Notes: generated from the sequence alone by a model not told the origin. Counted from the first letter of the stretch, positions 16,871 to 26,147 are shown. The stretch: DNA of 64,000 nt from Winogradskyella sp. J14-2 (GCF_001971725.1 NZ_CP019388.1:2684501-2748500), one strand, 5' to 3'. Numbers and translations are program-made.

Positions 16871-18172
16871 ATGCTATTAGTTTACACACATAAGATTACA
16901 CCAAGATTAAAGTTTACCTTTAAGCACATTTGCAAGCGTATCTTAGGGTTAGACGTAAAATTTACTTCAAAAATAGAAGATTTTATTGCGCACGATAGCC
17001 TTAAAATGTCTTACACTAAACAGCCGTTGAGTAACGAACTATTTGTGCGTTGTCATAATTTATTATTCGAGAATGGTATATCGGATATAGATATTAGTGT
17101 GCAGCAATGGGATAGTACCAAAGGCTTTTTTTCTACTGGTGATCGTAGCGATTTACCGTTTGATATTTTTGCAGCTTCATTCTATTTACTAAGTAGATAC
17201 GAGGAATACTTACCGCATGTTAAGGACGATTTTGGACGGTACATGGCTAAAGAAAGTATAGCATATAAACATCGGTTTTTAAACCAGCCAGTTGTAGATA
17301 TTTGGGCTTATAAGCTTAAAGATGTACTGCAAGAGCGTTTTCCAGAGTTTAATTTTCCAAATCGCACATACAAAATACAACCTGTAATAGACGTACCTAT
17401 GGCCTTTTACTTTCGAAAAAAGGGATTTTTGCGCACTATTGGTGGTACGATAACAGATATTGGCAGATTTAAATTTAAACAGTTATATCAACGCTACTCT
17501 GTACTAATGGGCTTTAAACGCGACCCTTACGATACCTTTAAATGGGTGATTACTAAGCAAAAACAATGCAATTTCAAGTTTATGGTATTGTTTCTAATAG
17601 GAGATTATTCTACTTATGATAAAAACATAAGTGTTAATAAAAAAGAATTTGTATCTCTCATTAAATCTGTTGCAGATTATTGTAATGTGGGTATTAAAGC
17701 GTCTTACTTTGCGTTAGAAGACATTTCTATCTTAAAGAAAGAAAAGTTAAAGATGGAAGCTATAGTCAATAGAGATTTAAAGGCAGTAAGACATTCGTTT
17801 TCTAAGCTTAACCTACCACAATCGTATAGAAATTTGGTTGAGTTAGAAATCCATCAGGATTTTACAATGGGCTATATAGATGCGCTTGGTTTTAGAGCAG
17901 GCACATGTACACCATTTCAGTATTATGACCTAGATTTTGAGGTGCAAACACCTCTGCAAATTAACCCTTATCAGTGTTTAGATTTTGCCTTACTAAAATA
18001 CCAATCAGCGTTAGACAAAAAAGAACATCTACAAAAGCTTATAAAGGAAATTAAAAAAGTTAATGGTACTTTTACACCAGTATTTCATAACTATACATTT
18101 AGTAATATAGACCGTTGGGATGGCTTTAGGTCGCTGTTTAGTTTAATATTAGATTCAGTTGATGAAGGATAA
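16871..18172 (+). CDS. Polysaccharide-deacetylase-like protein (DUF7033-type N-terminal domain)
   Basis: From the ATG at 16871 this is 433 residues. A TTG at 16814 could add 19 residues, but they would be coded by the AT-rich repeat, so ATG is preferred. The N-terminal half (FDIFAASFYLLSRYEEYLPHVKDDFGRY) matches what I recall of the domain preceding flavobacterial deacetylase-like proteins. The C-terminal half follows a NodB-like order: PVIDVPMAFYF, FLIGDYSTYDKN, SYFALEDISILKKEK, EIHQDFTMGYIDALGFRAGTC and FHNYTFSN. Some metal histidines of active deacetylases are not evident, so activity is uncertain. It overlaps the nucleotidase gene by 11 bp. Confidence 0.7.
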   Translation: MLLVYTHKITPRLKFTFKHICKRILGLDVKFTSKIEDFIAHDSLKMSYTKQPLSNELFVRCHNLLFENGISDIDISVQQWDSTKGFFSTGDRSDLPFDIFAASFYLLSRYEEYLPHVKDDFGRYMAKESIAYKHRFLNQPVVDIWAYKLKDVLQERFPEFNFPNRTYKIQPVIDVPMAFYFRKKGFLRTIGGTITDIGRFKFKQLYQRYSVLMGFKRDPYDTFKWVITKQKQCNFKFMVLFLIGDYSTYDKNISVNKKEFVSLIKSVADYCNVGIKASYFALEDISILKKEKLKMEAIVNRDLKAVRHSFSKLNLPQSYRNLVELEIHQDFTMGYIDALGFRAGTCTPFQYYDLDFEVQTPLQINPYQCLDFALLKYQSALDKKEHLQKLIKEIKKVNGTFTPVFHNYTFSNIDRWDGFRSLFSLILDSVDEG

Positions 18173-18848
18173 AATAAAACACGTTTTTTTTGATTTAGAT
18201 CACACGCTTTGGGATTTTGATAAAAACTCTGGATTAACATTCGAAAAGATTTTTAAACTCAATAGCTTAGATGTTAATCTATCAGCTTTTTTAGAAGTTT
18301 ATGAACCCATAAACCTACAATATTGGAAACTCTACAGAGAAGAAAAAGTTACTAAGGCCGCATTGCGCTATGGTAGGTTGAGAGAAGCATTTAATGCTAT
18401 AAATGTTGAGGTAGAAGACGATATGATAAATCATCTATCTGTAGCATACATAGATTATTTAACAACATTTAATAATTTGTTTGAAGGTACATTAGATATT
18501 TTGAATTATTTAAAGGGTAAATACGAATTACACATCATTACCAATGGTTTTGAAGAAGCCCAAGAACGAAAGATGTACAACGCTAAAATTAAGCATTATT
18601 TTAAAACCATAACAAACTCAGAAATGGTTGGTGTAAAAAAGCCAAACCCAAAAATTTTTAATTTTGCATTACATAGTGCTCAAGCCAATGCTGCCGAAAG
18701 TGTAATGATAGGTGATAGCCTAGAGGCCGATATTGAAGGTGCACACAATATAGGCATGGAAACGATTTATTTTGACTATAAAAATTTGAATAATTCTAAT
18801 GGCTACAAAAGCGTAACAACTTTAAAGGCGATAGAAGATTATCTCTAA
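18162..18848 (+). CDS. YjjG-family HAD hydrolase (noncanonical pyrimidine nucleotidase)
   Basis: This 228-residue HAD-superfamily protein has motif I FFDLDHTLWDF near residue 10, motif II ITNGFEEAQ, motif III lysine in GVKKPNPKIF and motif IV MIGDSLEADIEGAHNIGM. The DHT instead of DGT in motif I and the overall length fit YjjG-type 5'-nucleotidases, which remove phosphate from damaged or unwanted pyrimidine nucleotides. TTG at 18159 precedes ATG at 18162; ATG is used here. The start overlaps the upstream gene, so the two are translated from one message. Confidence 0.9.
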   Translation: MKDKIKHVFFDLDHTLWDFDKNSGLTFEKIFKLNSLDVNLSAFLEVYEPINLQYWKLYREEKVTKAALRYGRLREAFNAINVEVEDDMINHLSVAYIDYLTTFNNLFEGTLDILNYLKGKYELHIITNGFEEAQERKMYNAKIKHYFKTITNSEMVGVKKPNPKIFNFALHSAQANAAESVMIGDSLEADIEGAHNIGMETIYFDYKNLNNSNGYKSVTTLKAIEDYL

Positions 18849-18863
18849 AAATTACAGCAAGTT

Positions 18864-19643
18864 ATGAAAAAGACGTTATTGGTTTCAATCCTTTTTTTGA
18901 GTGTCTCTATTTCTGCAGTAGCTCAAAAAACCATCAACAATTACAAATATGTTATCATACCTTTAAAATTCGATTTTTTAAGCGAAAAAGATCAGTATAG
19001 ATTAAACACCCTAACTAGGCATTTGTTTAAACAGAAGGGTTTTATAGCTTTGTTTGATAAAGAAGAATTTCCGGAGGAGCTTATCGACGACAGATGCAAA
19101 GCATTGTTTGCTGATGTAGAAAAGGAAAAAAGTGGTCTTTTTTCAACAAGAGTAAATATAACCCTTAAAGATTGCCTAGGTAAAGACGTCTATAAAACCG
19201 AAACAGGATCTAGTAGAGAAAAGGATTTTAAAAAAGCTTATAACGAAGCTCTAAAAAGTGCATTTTCTTCTATCGAGTTTTTAGATTATAAATATAAACC
19301 AGCAGAAGCAAAAGTAGAAAAAGGCGATGACGAAATGAAAGAGCTTGCTGTGAATGTTGACAAAGTAAAAACCGAAACTCAAACTGAAGATATAAAGGTG
19401 TCCACTAAAAATGGTGAAACAGCACTTAAAGATGAAACACTTTATGCGCAAGAAAAAGAGTATGGCTACCAAGTGGTAGATGCAACTCCAAAAGTGGTGA
19501 TGCAGTTAATGAAAACTACAGCCACCAATGTTTACATAGTAAAAGACCAAAATGCAATTGTTTATAAAGAAGATGGGTTTTGGTATTACTCCGAAAATAA
19601 CGGAGAATTAAAAGAACCAAAAACTTTAGATATTAAGTTCTAA
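18864..19643 (+). CDS. Secreted hypothetical protein
   Basis: This 259-residue protein has a signal peptide (MKKTLLVSILFLSVSISAVAQ). An N-terminal domain (about 22-140) contains NNYKYVIIPLKFDFLSEKDQ and a cysteine pair (DRCKALF, LKDCLG). A charged low-complexity linker rich in K, E, D and T follows (about 145-195), then a short C-terminal domain with NVYIVKDQNAIVYKEDGFWYYSENNG. I recall similar proteins only from Flavobacteriia and no function. It lies 15 bp after the nucleotidase gene and ends 2 bp from convergent rarA. Confidence 0.75.
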   Translation: MKKTLLVSILFLSVSISAVAQKTINNYKYVIIPLKFDFLSEKDQYRLNTLTRHLFKQKGFIALFDKEEFPEELIDDRCKALFADVEKEKSGLFSTRVNITLKDCLGKDVYKTETGSSREKDFKKAYNEALKSAFSSIEFLDYKYKPAEAKVEKGDDEMKELAVNVDKVKTETQTEDIKVSTKNGETALKDETLYAQEKEYGYQVVDATPKVVMQLMKTTATNVYIVKDQNAIVYKEDGFWYYSENNGELKEPKTLDIKF

Positions 19644-19645
19644 AA

Positions 19646-20923
19646 TCAATACCCATATTTCTCTTTCCAGCGCGCTTTTAAAAATTGACGCTGGGCGTTT
19701 TCGCGAGTATTATTTCCTGGATTGTAGAGTTTTGTGTTTTTTATTTCGTCTGGTAAAAATTCTTGGTTTACAAAGTTGTGCTCATAGTTGTGAGCATACT
19801 TATATTCATCTCCATAACCGAGTTCTTTCATCAGTTTTGTTGGTGCATTTCTAATGGATAATGGTACGGATAAGTCACCTGTTTCTTTAACGAGCTGCTG
19901 CGCTTTATTAATAGCGTCGTAAGCAGCATTGCTTTTAGGTGAGCTTGCTAAATATGTAGCACATTGACTCAAGATAATACGAGATTCTGGATTACCAATG
20001 ACAGAAACAGCCTGAAAGGTGTTGTTGGCAATGACCAAAGCTGTTGGGTTGGCATTACCAATATCCTCACTTGCTAAAATTAACAAGCGTCTGGCAATAA
20101 ATTTTACATCCTCACCACCTTCAATCATTCGCGCTAAATAGTAAACAGCAGCATTTGGGTCACTACCTCTAATGGACTTTATAAACGCTGAAATAATATC
20201 GTAATGTTGTTCGCCGGTTTTGTCGTAGAGAGCGGCTTTGCTTTGTACTTGTTTTGTAACAAGGTCATTGGTAATTACAATAGGTTCCTTTTTAAAAGAG
20301 GTAACTAATAATTCAAAAATATTAAGCAGTTTTCTGGCATCTCCACCAGAACATCGCAATAGTGCTTCTGTTTCTTTTAACTCAATACTTAATTTAGATA
20401 AAACTTCATCTTCAGACATTGCACGTTTAAGTAAGGCTTCTAAATCGTCTTTGCTAAAAGCGTTCAGAGTATATACCTGACAGCGCGAAAGTAATGCAGA
20501 AATGACTTCAAAACTTGGGTTTTCTGTAGTAGCGCCAATCAAGGTCACCCAACCTTTTTCTACAGCTTCTAATAATGAATCTTGTTGTGATTTGCTAAAC
20601 CTGTGAATCTCATCAATAAATAAAATTGGATTTTTCGCAGTAAAAAGCCCTCCGCTTTGTTTTGCTTTATCAATAACATCTCTAATGTCCTTAACACCAG
20701 AATTTATAGCACTTAGTTTAAAAAATGGTCGCTCAGATTCATTAGCAATAATATTTGCCAAAGTGGTTTTTCCAATTCCTGGAGGTCCCCAAAGAATCAG
20801 CGAAGGTATAATACCACTCTTAATTTGGTGGTACAGCATGCCATTTTTACCAACTAAATGGTGTTGGCTCAAATAGTCATTAAGGGTCTTTGGTCTTAAG
20901 CGTTCTGCTAAAGGAATATTCAT
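19646..20923 (-). CDS. rarA: Replication-associated recombination protein A
   Basis: This is a 425-residue AAA+ clamp-loader-like ATPase. Walker [10 protein letters not shown] is at 46-54 and Walker [11 protein letters not shown] at about 100-109. Sensor/arginine-finger regions include [19 protein letters not shown]. The C-terminal MgsA/RarA tetramerisation part has [22 protein letters not shown] and a terminal [10 protein letters not shown]. RarA acts at stalled replication forks. The reverse-strand -7 element TAATTTTG sits 4 nt before its ATG. The gene is divergent from the rhomboid gene. Confidence 0.96.
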   Translation of the reverse strand: MNIPLAERLRPKTLNDYLSQHHLVGKNGMLYHQIKSGIIPSLILWGPPGIGKTTLANIIANESERPFFKLSAINSGVKDIRDVIDKAKQSGGLFTAKNPILFIDEIHRFSKSQQDSLLEAVEKGWVTLIGATTENPSFEVISALLSRCQVYTLNAFSKDDLEALLKRAMSEDEVLSKLSIELKETEALLRCSGGDARKLLNIFELLVTSFKKEPIVITNDLVTKQVQSKAALYDKTGEQHYDIISAFIKSIRGSDPNAAVYYLARMIEGGEDVKFIARRLLILASEDIGNANPTALVIANNTFQAVSVIGNPESRIILSQCATYLASSPKSNAAYDAINKAQQLVKETGDLSVPLSIRNAPTKLMKELGYGDEYKYAHNYEHNFVNQEFLPDEIKNTKLYNPGNNTRENAQRQFLKARWKEKYGY

Positions 20924-20927
20924 AAAT

Positions 20928-20935
20928 CAAAATTA
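20928..20935 (-). promoter_or_regulatory. -7 element directly before rarA (leaderless arrangement)
   Basis: On the reverse strand TAATTTTG fully matches TAnnTTTG and is followed by 4 nt (ATTT) and the rarA ATG. Confidence 0.45.
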
Positions 20936-20995
20936 CAAAATGAGAACTTAACGATGATGATTATGACAATATTTCATGCAATTCATTTTTGGTCA

Positions 20996-21003
20996 TAAAT
21001 TTG
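20996..21003 (+). promoter_or_regulatory. -7 element of the rhomboid gene
   Basis: TAAATTTG fully matches TAnnTTTG and lies 23 nt before the ATG at 21027. It falls inside the frame extension from the ATG at 20976 and so argues for the later start. Confidence 0.4.
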
Positions 21004-21026
21004 AAGATCATCTGGAAAATAGATTA

Positions 21027-21767
21027 ATGTCTAAGCAACAATTCAAATTTTCAAATAGTGTCATCATCTACCCGGTTTTGATGTTGCTTGCTCTATGGTT
21101 GGTGTTTTGGTATCAAACAACCATTAACTATGGTATAAAGTCGTATGGTATAAGGCCACAAAAAATTGAAGGCTTGTTAGGGATTGTAACAAGTCCGTTT
21201 TTGCATGGAGATTTAAACCATCTTTATAATAACTCCTTTCCGTTATTAATTTTATCACTTGCATTATTCTATTTCTATAAAAATACCGCATGGAAAGTAA
21301 TAAGTTTTGGTGTTTTGTTTTCGGGATTTTTAACTTGGCTTATTGGAAGTTCTGGAAATCATATTGGAGCAAGTGGTCTTATCTACGTGTTGTTTAGTTT
21401 TATTTTTTTTAAAGGTATTTTTGCAAAGCATTATAGGCTAATTGCGTTATCTTTAGTGGTGATTTTCTTGTACGGAAGCATGATTTGGTATGTGTTTCCT
21501 ATAAAACAAGGCATGTCTTGGGAAGGGCATTTAGGAGGTCTAATTACAGGATTAATATTTGCGCTTTTATTTAAAAATAATGTGGCGAAACCAGAACGTT
21601 ACGCATGGCAACAGTCAGATTATAACGAAGAAGACGATCCTTTTATGAAGCATTTTGATGAAAATGGAAACTTCATAGAATCCTTACCAGAAGAAGCTAT
21701 TGATCAAGAAGCAGAAACTGAGCAGTCGACTCAGATAAATTATATTTTTAAGGAGAAGGATGATTAG
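21027..21767 (+). CDS. Rhomboid-family intramembrane serine protease
   Basis: From the ATG at 21027 the protein is 246 residues with six hydrophobic segments. The rhomboid signature is clear: SPFLHGDLNHLYNNSF in TM2, GASG with the catalytic serine (S116) in TM4, and WEGHLGG with the catalytic histidine (H168) in TM6. The C-terminus is an acidic cytoplasmic tail (YNEEDDPFMKHFDENGNF). An in-frame ATG at 20976 would add 17 residues, but a -7 motif lies between the two ATGs. Natural substrates are unknown. Confidence 0.93.
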   Translation: MSKQQFKFSNSVIIYPVLMLLALWLVFWYQTTINYGIKSYGIRPQKIEGLLGIVTSPFLHGDLNHLYNNSFPLLILSLALFYFYKNTAWKVISFGVLFSGFLTWLIGSSGNHIGASGLIYVLFSFIFFKGIFAKHYRLIALSLVVIFLYGSMIWYVFPIKQGMSWEGHLGGLITGLIFALLFKNNVAKPERYAWQQSDYNEEDDPFMKHFDENGNFIESLPEEAIDQEAETEQSTQINYIFKEKDD

Positions 21768-21791
21768 TTTTTCAGTAAAAAAGTGAGTTTC

Positions 21792-21812
21792 ACTAACTAC
21801 TAACTACTAACT
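21792..21812. repeat. Three tandem copies of ACTAACT between convergent genes
   Basis: The 7-bp unit occurs three times in the 39-bp gap between the rhomboid and rlmB stops, right after AGTGAGTTTCACT, itself a small inverted repeat (AGTGA/TCACT). A similar word, CTAACAACTA, occurs in the 89-bp repeats near 40.3-40.9 kb. Confidence 0.85.
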
Positions 21813-22544
21813 ACGCTGCCTTAGAGCCTCATACAAAAAAGCGCCACAAGCCACTGAAACATTAAGCGATTCAATTTCACCTACAATAGGAAGCTTAGCT
21901 TGTTCGTCTACCACTTTTAAAACCGAAGGGTTAATACCTCTACCTTCAGATCCCATGATTATGGCACAAGGTTCTTTGAAGGAAACGTCGTAAATAAAAT
22001 TATTCGCTTTTTCAGTAGCAGCAATTACTTTTATACCAGAAGATTGCATATGAAAAACAGCGTCTTTAATATGATCTACCTTGCAAATAGGAATTTTAAA
22101 AATAGCACCTGCACTGGTTTTTATGGTGTCGCCATTAATAGGTGCACCTCCTTTTTTCTGAATGATAATTCCTGAAACACCTGTACATTCAGCAGTTCTT
22201 ACAATGGCACCAAAATTTCTAACATCACTAAGTTGGTCTAATAGAAGAAATAAAGGAGTTTTACCAGATTCTATAACATTTAATACTATGTCGTCTATGT
22301 TATGAAACGCAATAGGAGAGATATTGGCAACAGCACCTTGGTGATTTCCTCCTTTGCTTAGTCGGTTTAATTTTTCAACAGGAACATAGGATGAATTTAT
22401 ACCTTCAGTACGAAGCAGAGCTTCTAATTCCTGAAAGAGTTCTCCCTTTAATCCTTTTTGAACAAAAACTTTGTCTATTGTTTTATTAGACTTTATAGCT
22501 TCAATTATGGCTCTAATGCCAAATATGGTAGTTTCATTTTTCAT
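21807..22544 (-). CDS. rlmB: 23S rRNA (guanosine-2'-O-)-methyltransferase RlmB-like (SpoU/TrmH family)
   Basis: The 245-residue protein has an N-terminal L30e-like substrate-binding domain with TTIFGIRAIIEAIKSNKTI and a C-terminal SPOUT knot. The three SPOUT motifs are visible: DQLSDVRNFGAIVRTAECTG, AIIMGSEGRGINPSV and PIVGEIESLNVSVACGAFLYE. Family members methylate the ribose of a guanosine in 23S rRNA or tRNA; RlmB (G2251) is the usual call for this layout. It is separated from the upstream secreted protein by a strong terminator and has a -7-like element 5 nt before its ATG. Confidence 0.9.
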   Translation of the reverse strand: MKNETTIFGIRAIIEAIKSNKTIDKVFVQKGLKGELFQELEALLRTEGINSSYVPVEKLNRLSKGGNHQGAVANISPIAFHNIDDIVLNVIESGKTPLFLLLDQLSDVRNFGAIVRTAECTGVSGIIIQKKGGAPINGDTIKTSAGAIFKIPICKVDHIKDAVFHMQSSGIKVIAATEKANNFIYDVSFKEPCAIIMGSEGRGINPSVLKVVDEQAKLPIVGEIESLNVSVACGAFLYEALRQRS

Positions 22545-22549
22545 CGTTG

Positions 22550-22557
22550 TAAAGGTA
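22550..22557 (-). promoter_or_regulatory. -7-like element directly before rlmB
   Basis: On the reverse strand TACCTTTA is one base off TAnnTTTG and ends 5 nt before the rlmB ATG. It begins 1 bp after the T run of the upstream gene's terminator. Confidence 0.35.
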
Positions 22558-22558
22558 T

Positions 22559-22587
22559 AAAAAAACCATCCTTACTTAGGATGGTTT
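22559..22587 (-). terminator. Rho-independent terminator of the arylsulfotransferase-like gene
   Basis: A perfect 10-bp stem AAACCATCCT/AGGATGGTTT with a 5-nt loop, followed on the reverse strand by seven T, lies 18 bp after the stop of the gene at 22606. Confidence 0.9.
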
Positions 22588-22605
22588 CATTGAATTTAGT
22601 TTGTG

Positions 22606-24237
22606 TTAATTTTTAACGATTTTCCTTGTAATGCTTTTGCTACCCGAATGAATTTTTAAGATGTAAATACCACTTGATTGTTGCGATAAATCTATCTTAG
22701 ATTGTGTACTTACAGAAATTCGTCTTCCTAAAATATGATATAACTCAATTTTGTCAATTTCGTTTATCGATTCAATTTGGATAATATTGGATGTAGGATT
22801 TGGATAAATAACAACAGAATTAATTTCAAATTCTAAAGTACTCAAATTGTTACATGGTGTTAAATCTGGATTTAACTCTATTGGGTTACTTGGTGTTAAA
22901 TCCCTACCATTAAAAGCTGGGTAGTCGGTTGGATACTTTTCAGCCCTAAAGGTGAGATTGGCATTTGGTGGAGGATCACCTTGAGTAGAAATATTACCAG
23001 TATTACTATTAACGGGGTTAATATACTCCCAAACCTTTTCTTCATTACTATTAATTTCAAAAACATAACCTTGATTGCCTTCGCAAATTAGAATGTTTCC
23101 ATTAGGTAATTGCTGAGCACTACTTACTATAGGGCTAAAAAAATCTGAATTGCCAGAGGTAAATTCATCATAAGTGTAATCTGTAGTGCTTGGTAGGTAG
23201 GCTGTGTTTGGTGTATAATCGTATACTCCCAAAGTGTTCTCAGGAGGTGAGATTATGTCTACTTGAGAGTAAAACGGAGCTCTATCAATACCATTGTTAT
23301 ATAAAATAATTTTTCTTTCATTTGGAAACCCTACAGGTATAAAATACGGTGTATGCTGACCAAATAAAGTGCGATCTGCAGGTGTACCTTGTCTGTAGGC
23401 TTCAGGATTTCCCCATCGATATAATAAATCTCCGCCTCTACCATAATTTCCTCCTGTGTCAGATGCTGCTTCGGCAGTTGTTGTAGAATGATCGATAATC
23501 CATATTTCACTCAAATTACGAGAGCTCATTATAATCTGATCACGTTCTTCATTATATTGTATAGAATTTATATGCAGCCAGTTTGAGCCACCAGATCCAC
23601 CATTTAAAAAGTTAATATCCAGTTTATTTGGACTAAGCCCAACATCTCCAAAATTATCTTTTGTGGCATCAAAATCTTGAATGAGATGGTCTTTTATGTT
23701 CCATTCCCAAACAATGTTAGCGCTACTAAAGCCAATAGGAGTAACTTCAATGATTTGCTCATTGTATAAATCTGTTTCAGTAAGCAACATTGGGTTTCTG
23801 CCAGCTTGTATAGCTTCACTGTTATCCATAACAGTAGCGGCTAGTATAAGTACATTGCCATTGGGCATTGGGTAAACATCGTGATGTTGCCTCATGGTAG
23901 GTGTATCATAAAAATATTGCCAAATTAAAGTGCCGTCCCAATCATAAAGTTCTACAACACCACCTTGACCACCAAAAGTTATGTCTGTTGAGCTTGTTCT
24001 TCCGGCTCTTAGCAAATTTCCATTTTCTAATAAATAAACAGAGTTACCTGGTGGAAAAGTGCTAATCCATTGATTTATAACTTCACCACAGTTATTTATT
24101 AAATAAGAATTATTAGAGACTGTAAATAATGTATAACCATCATAAACACCATCTGAAATAAAGGTAGTGCCTACAGTGTTTTGTGCAACAATAAGATTTG
24201 AAACAATGAAAATTGTAAAGCGTAGTTTTTTTAACAT
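22606..24237 (-). CDS. Secreted arylsulfotransferase-like protein with type 9 secretion sorting domain
   Basis: The protein is 543 residues with a signal peptide (MLKKLRFTIFIVSNLIVAQ). The central part (about 25-440) is a beta-propeller of the arylsulfotransferase (ASST) type: repeated W.Y/D..G and HHDVYPMPNGNVLIL, WLHINSIQYNEERDQIIMSSRN and FGQHTPYFIP motifs. The C-terminal about 75 residues (YPNPTSN..., GRRISVS, SGIYILKI, RKIVKN) form a type A T9SS sorting domain, so it is exported across the outer membrane. True ASSTs transfer sulfate between phenols via a histidine; which histidine would act here is not clear, so enzyme activity is inferred. Confidence 0.85.
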   Translation of the reverse strand: MLKKLRFTIFIVSNLIVAQNTVGTTFISDGVYDGYTLFTVSNNSYLINNCGEVINQWISTFPPGNSVYLLENGNLLRAGRTSSTDITFGGQGGVVELYDWDGTLIWQYFYDTPTMRQHHDVYPMPNGNVLILAATVMDNSEAIQAGRNPMLLTETDLYNEQIIEVTPIGFSSANIVWEWNIKDHLIQDFDATKDNFGDVGLSPNKLDINFLNGGSGGSNWLHINSIQYNEERDQIIMSSRNLSEIWIIDHSTTTAEAASDTGGNYGRGGDLLYRWGNPEAYRQGTPADRTLFGQHTPYFIPVGFPNERKIILYNNGIDRAPFYSQVDIISPPENTLGVYDYTPNTAYLPSTTDYTYDEFTSGNSDFFSPIVSSAQQLPNGNILICEGNQGYVFEINSNEEKVWEYINPVNSNTGNISTQGDPPPNANLTFRAEKYPTDYPAFNGRDLTPSNPIELNPDLTPCNNLSTLEFEINSVVIYPNPTSNIIQIESINEIDKIELYHILGRRISVSTQSKIDLSQQSSGIYILKIHSGSKSITRKIVKN

Positions 24238-24259
24238 GATTTTCCTTTTTCTAGCACTT

Positions 24260-24267
24260 CAAAAGTA
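24260..24267 (-). promoter_or_regulatory. -7 element of the arylsulfotransferase-like gene
   Basis: On the reverse strand TACTTTTG matches TAnnTTTG, 22 nt before the ATG, within the 48-bp gap after the Omp85-like gene. The gene may therefore be transcribed both alone and by read-through. Confidence 0.4.
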
Positions 24268-24285
24268 TTAGATTATTTCAATTTA

Positions 24286-25971
24286 TCAAAAAGTGGCAGT
24301 TAAGCTGACGTGAACCTTGGAGTCTGAGAATCGAAATTGTCGATTTTCTGATTTACCGCTAGAGTAATTTAATCTAAACAAACCAGCATTGGTTAAAAGT
24401 CCTAAACCAAAGCCAAAACCAAATAATTTTTCTTTAGTATCGGTAATCTGGTTCTCAAAGTAAGCAGCATCTAGCACAGAATGTACAAAAATGCCCTTAT
24501 TTAATCGGTAACGATACTCAGTGTTAATTACTCCATAAATATTAGCTACCAAACTATTTTCTTCAAAACCTCTTATGGAATTTATACCTCCAAATCTAAA
24601 AAGCTCATTATCAAGGTAGTCGTTAGATGATAATAGGGCACCACTTAATCGCGTGTAGATACTATTTTTAGGATTGAGGTTAAATATCTTATAGGTGTCT
24701 AAGTTAAAAACTGTTTGACTTTGTTTACCAAGATCATTCTCTCTGTTGCCAAAACCAGTGGAGAAATCAAACCAAAAATTAACAGGGAATAAAATATCGT
24801 AATACTGAGGTTTTGTGTAAGTATATCCTAGAGTGTAGTAGTTAGTGGTATAGTCGTTTAATATTGAAGTATTATTGTTTAGTAAATTTGTAGATTTAGT
24901 CAAAGAAACACCGACCGCAACACGATGCTGTGCATTGATTTGATAATTAACTTTAGCATACTGCTTAGCATTGGAAAATGTGGTATCTTTTCTAAAAATG
25001 CTTAATCCAGCTTGTATTCCTACAGGAGATCTTAATAAATAAGGTAGGTCGGCTTCTGCCCTAAAAGTTTGCTGATCTATTTCATCACTTTTATAAAACA
25101 AGTTAATAGTTTCGCCATAGTTAAGGTTATTAACTAATCGTAAATCTAAATAGCCATCAAATTCAATTTTATTAGTGTTTTCATTAGTGCCAAAGCCAAG
25201 AAAACCATCAAAATTATTCGTTTTAGCTTTTTCAACATATAGATATAATGTTGTAGAGTCTTTAGTAAATAAAACTTCTGGTTCTCTTATTTTTTTAGCA
25301 AAACGTAAATCTTCAAGTAATTCTACCCTCTTTTTAATCTCGTTAAGGTTAAAAGTTTTACCTGTTTTTAGCTTTAAAAATCTTTTTATGTAAGACACTG
25401 GGAATTTTTCATAGCCCTTAACCATAATCTTGTCAATTCGCCTTTTTTGATTGGTAACAATTTTGAGATCAGCCGAAATTAATTCAGAATGTTCTTTGGA
25501 AATGTTTATTAATTGAAGCGTAGAAAAAGGGTCTCCCTGTTCAGCGATCTTAGAATTTAGTGTGTTTAAAGTATTTTCTAATTTGGTAATGCTAACCTCA
25601 AAATACCCTTTACCTGCCTTATGATTAATAAAACTGAGCAATCTTTGGTTAAAATCGTTACTGTAATTAACTCTAATAACGTTTATTTTTTTACCTAAGA
25701 ACAGACTTACGTTAAAGAGCGAGTCATTCTTTCTTACAATGCTATCTGTAGAAGTGTCTATATAGCCTAATCTGGTAAGTTTATTTTTGAGCTTTTTTAA
25801 TTCACTCTCAATACCATTGTAGTTGTCAAATAATTTTACATAGCCAATTGAGTCTAAAACTTTGGTTTTTATTTCGTTTTCGCCAAGAACATTTAGGCTT
25901 AACGACTGGCCAGAAATTTGATGGCATAGTGCCAGCAGAAAAATACAAATACAACGTTTAATTTTCGACAT
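24286..25971 (-). CDS. Omp85/BamA-superfamily outer-membrane protein
   Basis: The 561-residue protein has a signal peptide (SKIKRCICIFLLALCHQISG). Two POTRA-like repeats follow at roughly 85-250, the second with RIDKIMVKGYEKFPVSYIKRFLKLK and NLNEIKKRVELLEDLRF. A 16-strand-type barrel then contains the family's L6 motif FGGINSIRGFEENS and a final strand ending in F (VSLTATF). It is shorter than BamA (about 800 residues), so it is probably a TamA-like or two-partner-type relative. It ends 48 bp before the secreted ASST-like gene, which could be a client, but this is only proximity. Confidence 0.85.
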   Translation of the reverse strand: MSKIKRCICIFLLALCHQISGQSLSLNVLGENEIKTKVLDSIGYVKLFDNYNGIESELKKLKNKLTRLGYIDTSTDSIVRKNDSLFNVSLFLGKKINVIRVNYSNDFNQRLLSFINHKAGKGYFEVSITKLENTLNTLNSKIAEQGDPFSTLQLINISKEHSELISADLKIVTNQKRRIDKIMVKGYEKFPVSYIKRFLKLKTGKTFNLNEIKKRVELLEDLRFAKKIREPEVLFTKDSTTLYLYVEKAKTNNFDGFLGFGTNENTNKIEFDGYLDLRLVNNLNYGETINLFYKSDEIDQQTFRAEADLPYLLRSPVGIQAGLSIFRKDTTFSNAKQYAKVNYQINAQHRVAVGVSLTKSTNLLNNNTSILNDYTTNYYTLGYTYTKPQYYDILFPVNFWFDFSTGFGNRENDLGKQSQTVFNLDTYKIFNLNPKNSIYTRLSGALLSSNDYLDNELFRFGGINSIRGFEENSLVANIYGVINTEYRYRLNKGIFVHSVLDAAYFENQITDTKEKLFGFGFGLGLLTNAGLFRLNYSSGKSENRQFRFSDSKVHVSLTATF

Positions 25972-26073
25972 TAAGTAAAAATGAAATATCCAAAAAGATA
26001 ACGTAAAAATAGGTCAATATATATAGGTATAAAATGAATTATGGCAATTCTTTAAAAAATAAATTCTCAACTA

Positions 26074-26104
26074 TTTGAATTATAAATATATATTTCTACC
26101 TTTG
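26074..26104 (+). promoter_or_regulatory. Promoter of the ribosomal protein cluster
   Basis: A -33 element TTTG (26074-26077) and a -7 element TACCTTTG (26097-26104) are 19 bp apart, the best match to the full flavobacterial promoter in the window. Transcription would start near 26108. Confidence 0.85.
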
Positions 26105-26107
26105 CAG

Positions 26108-26123
26108 CCCTCAAAAGTGAGGG
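26108..26123 (+). promoter_or_regulatory. Stem-loop at the extreme 5' end of the rpsL message
   Basis: CCCTCA and TGAGGG form a perfect 6-bp stem with loop AAAG, beginning 3 nt after the -7 element, so it would be at or within a few bases of the mRNA 5' end. A role in mRNA stability or start-site choice is inference. Confidence 0.6.
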
Positions 26124-26147
26124 TTAACAAATATTTATTAGTAATAT

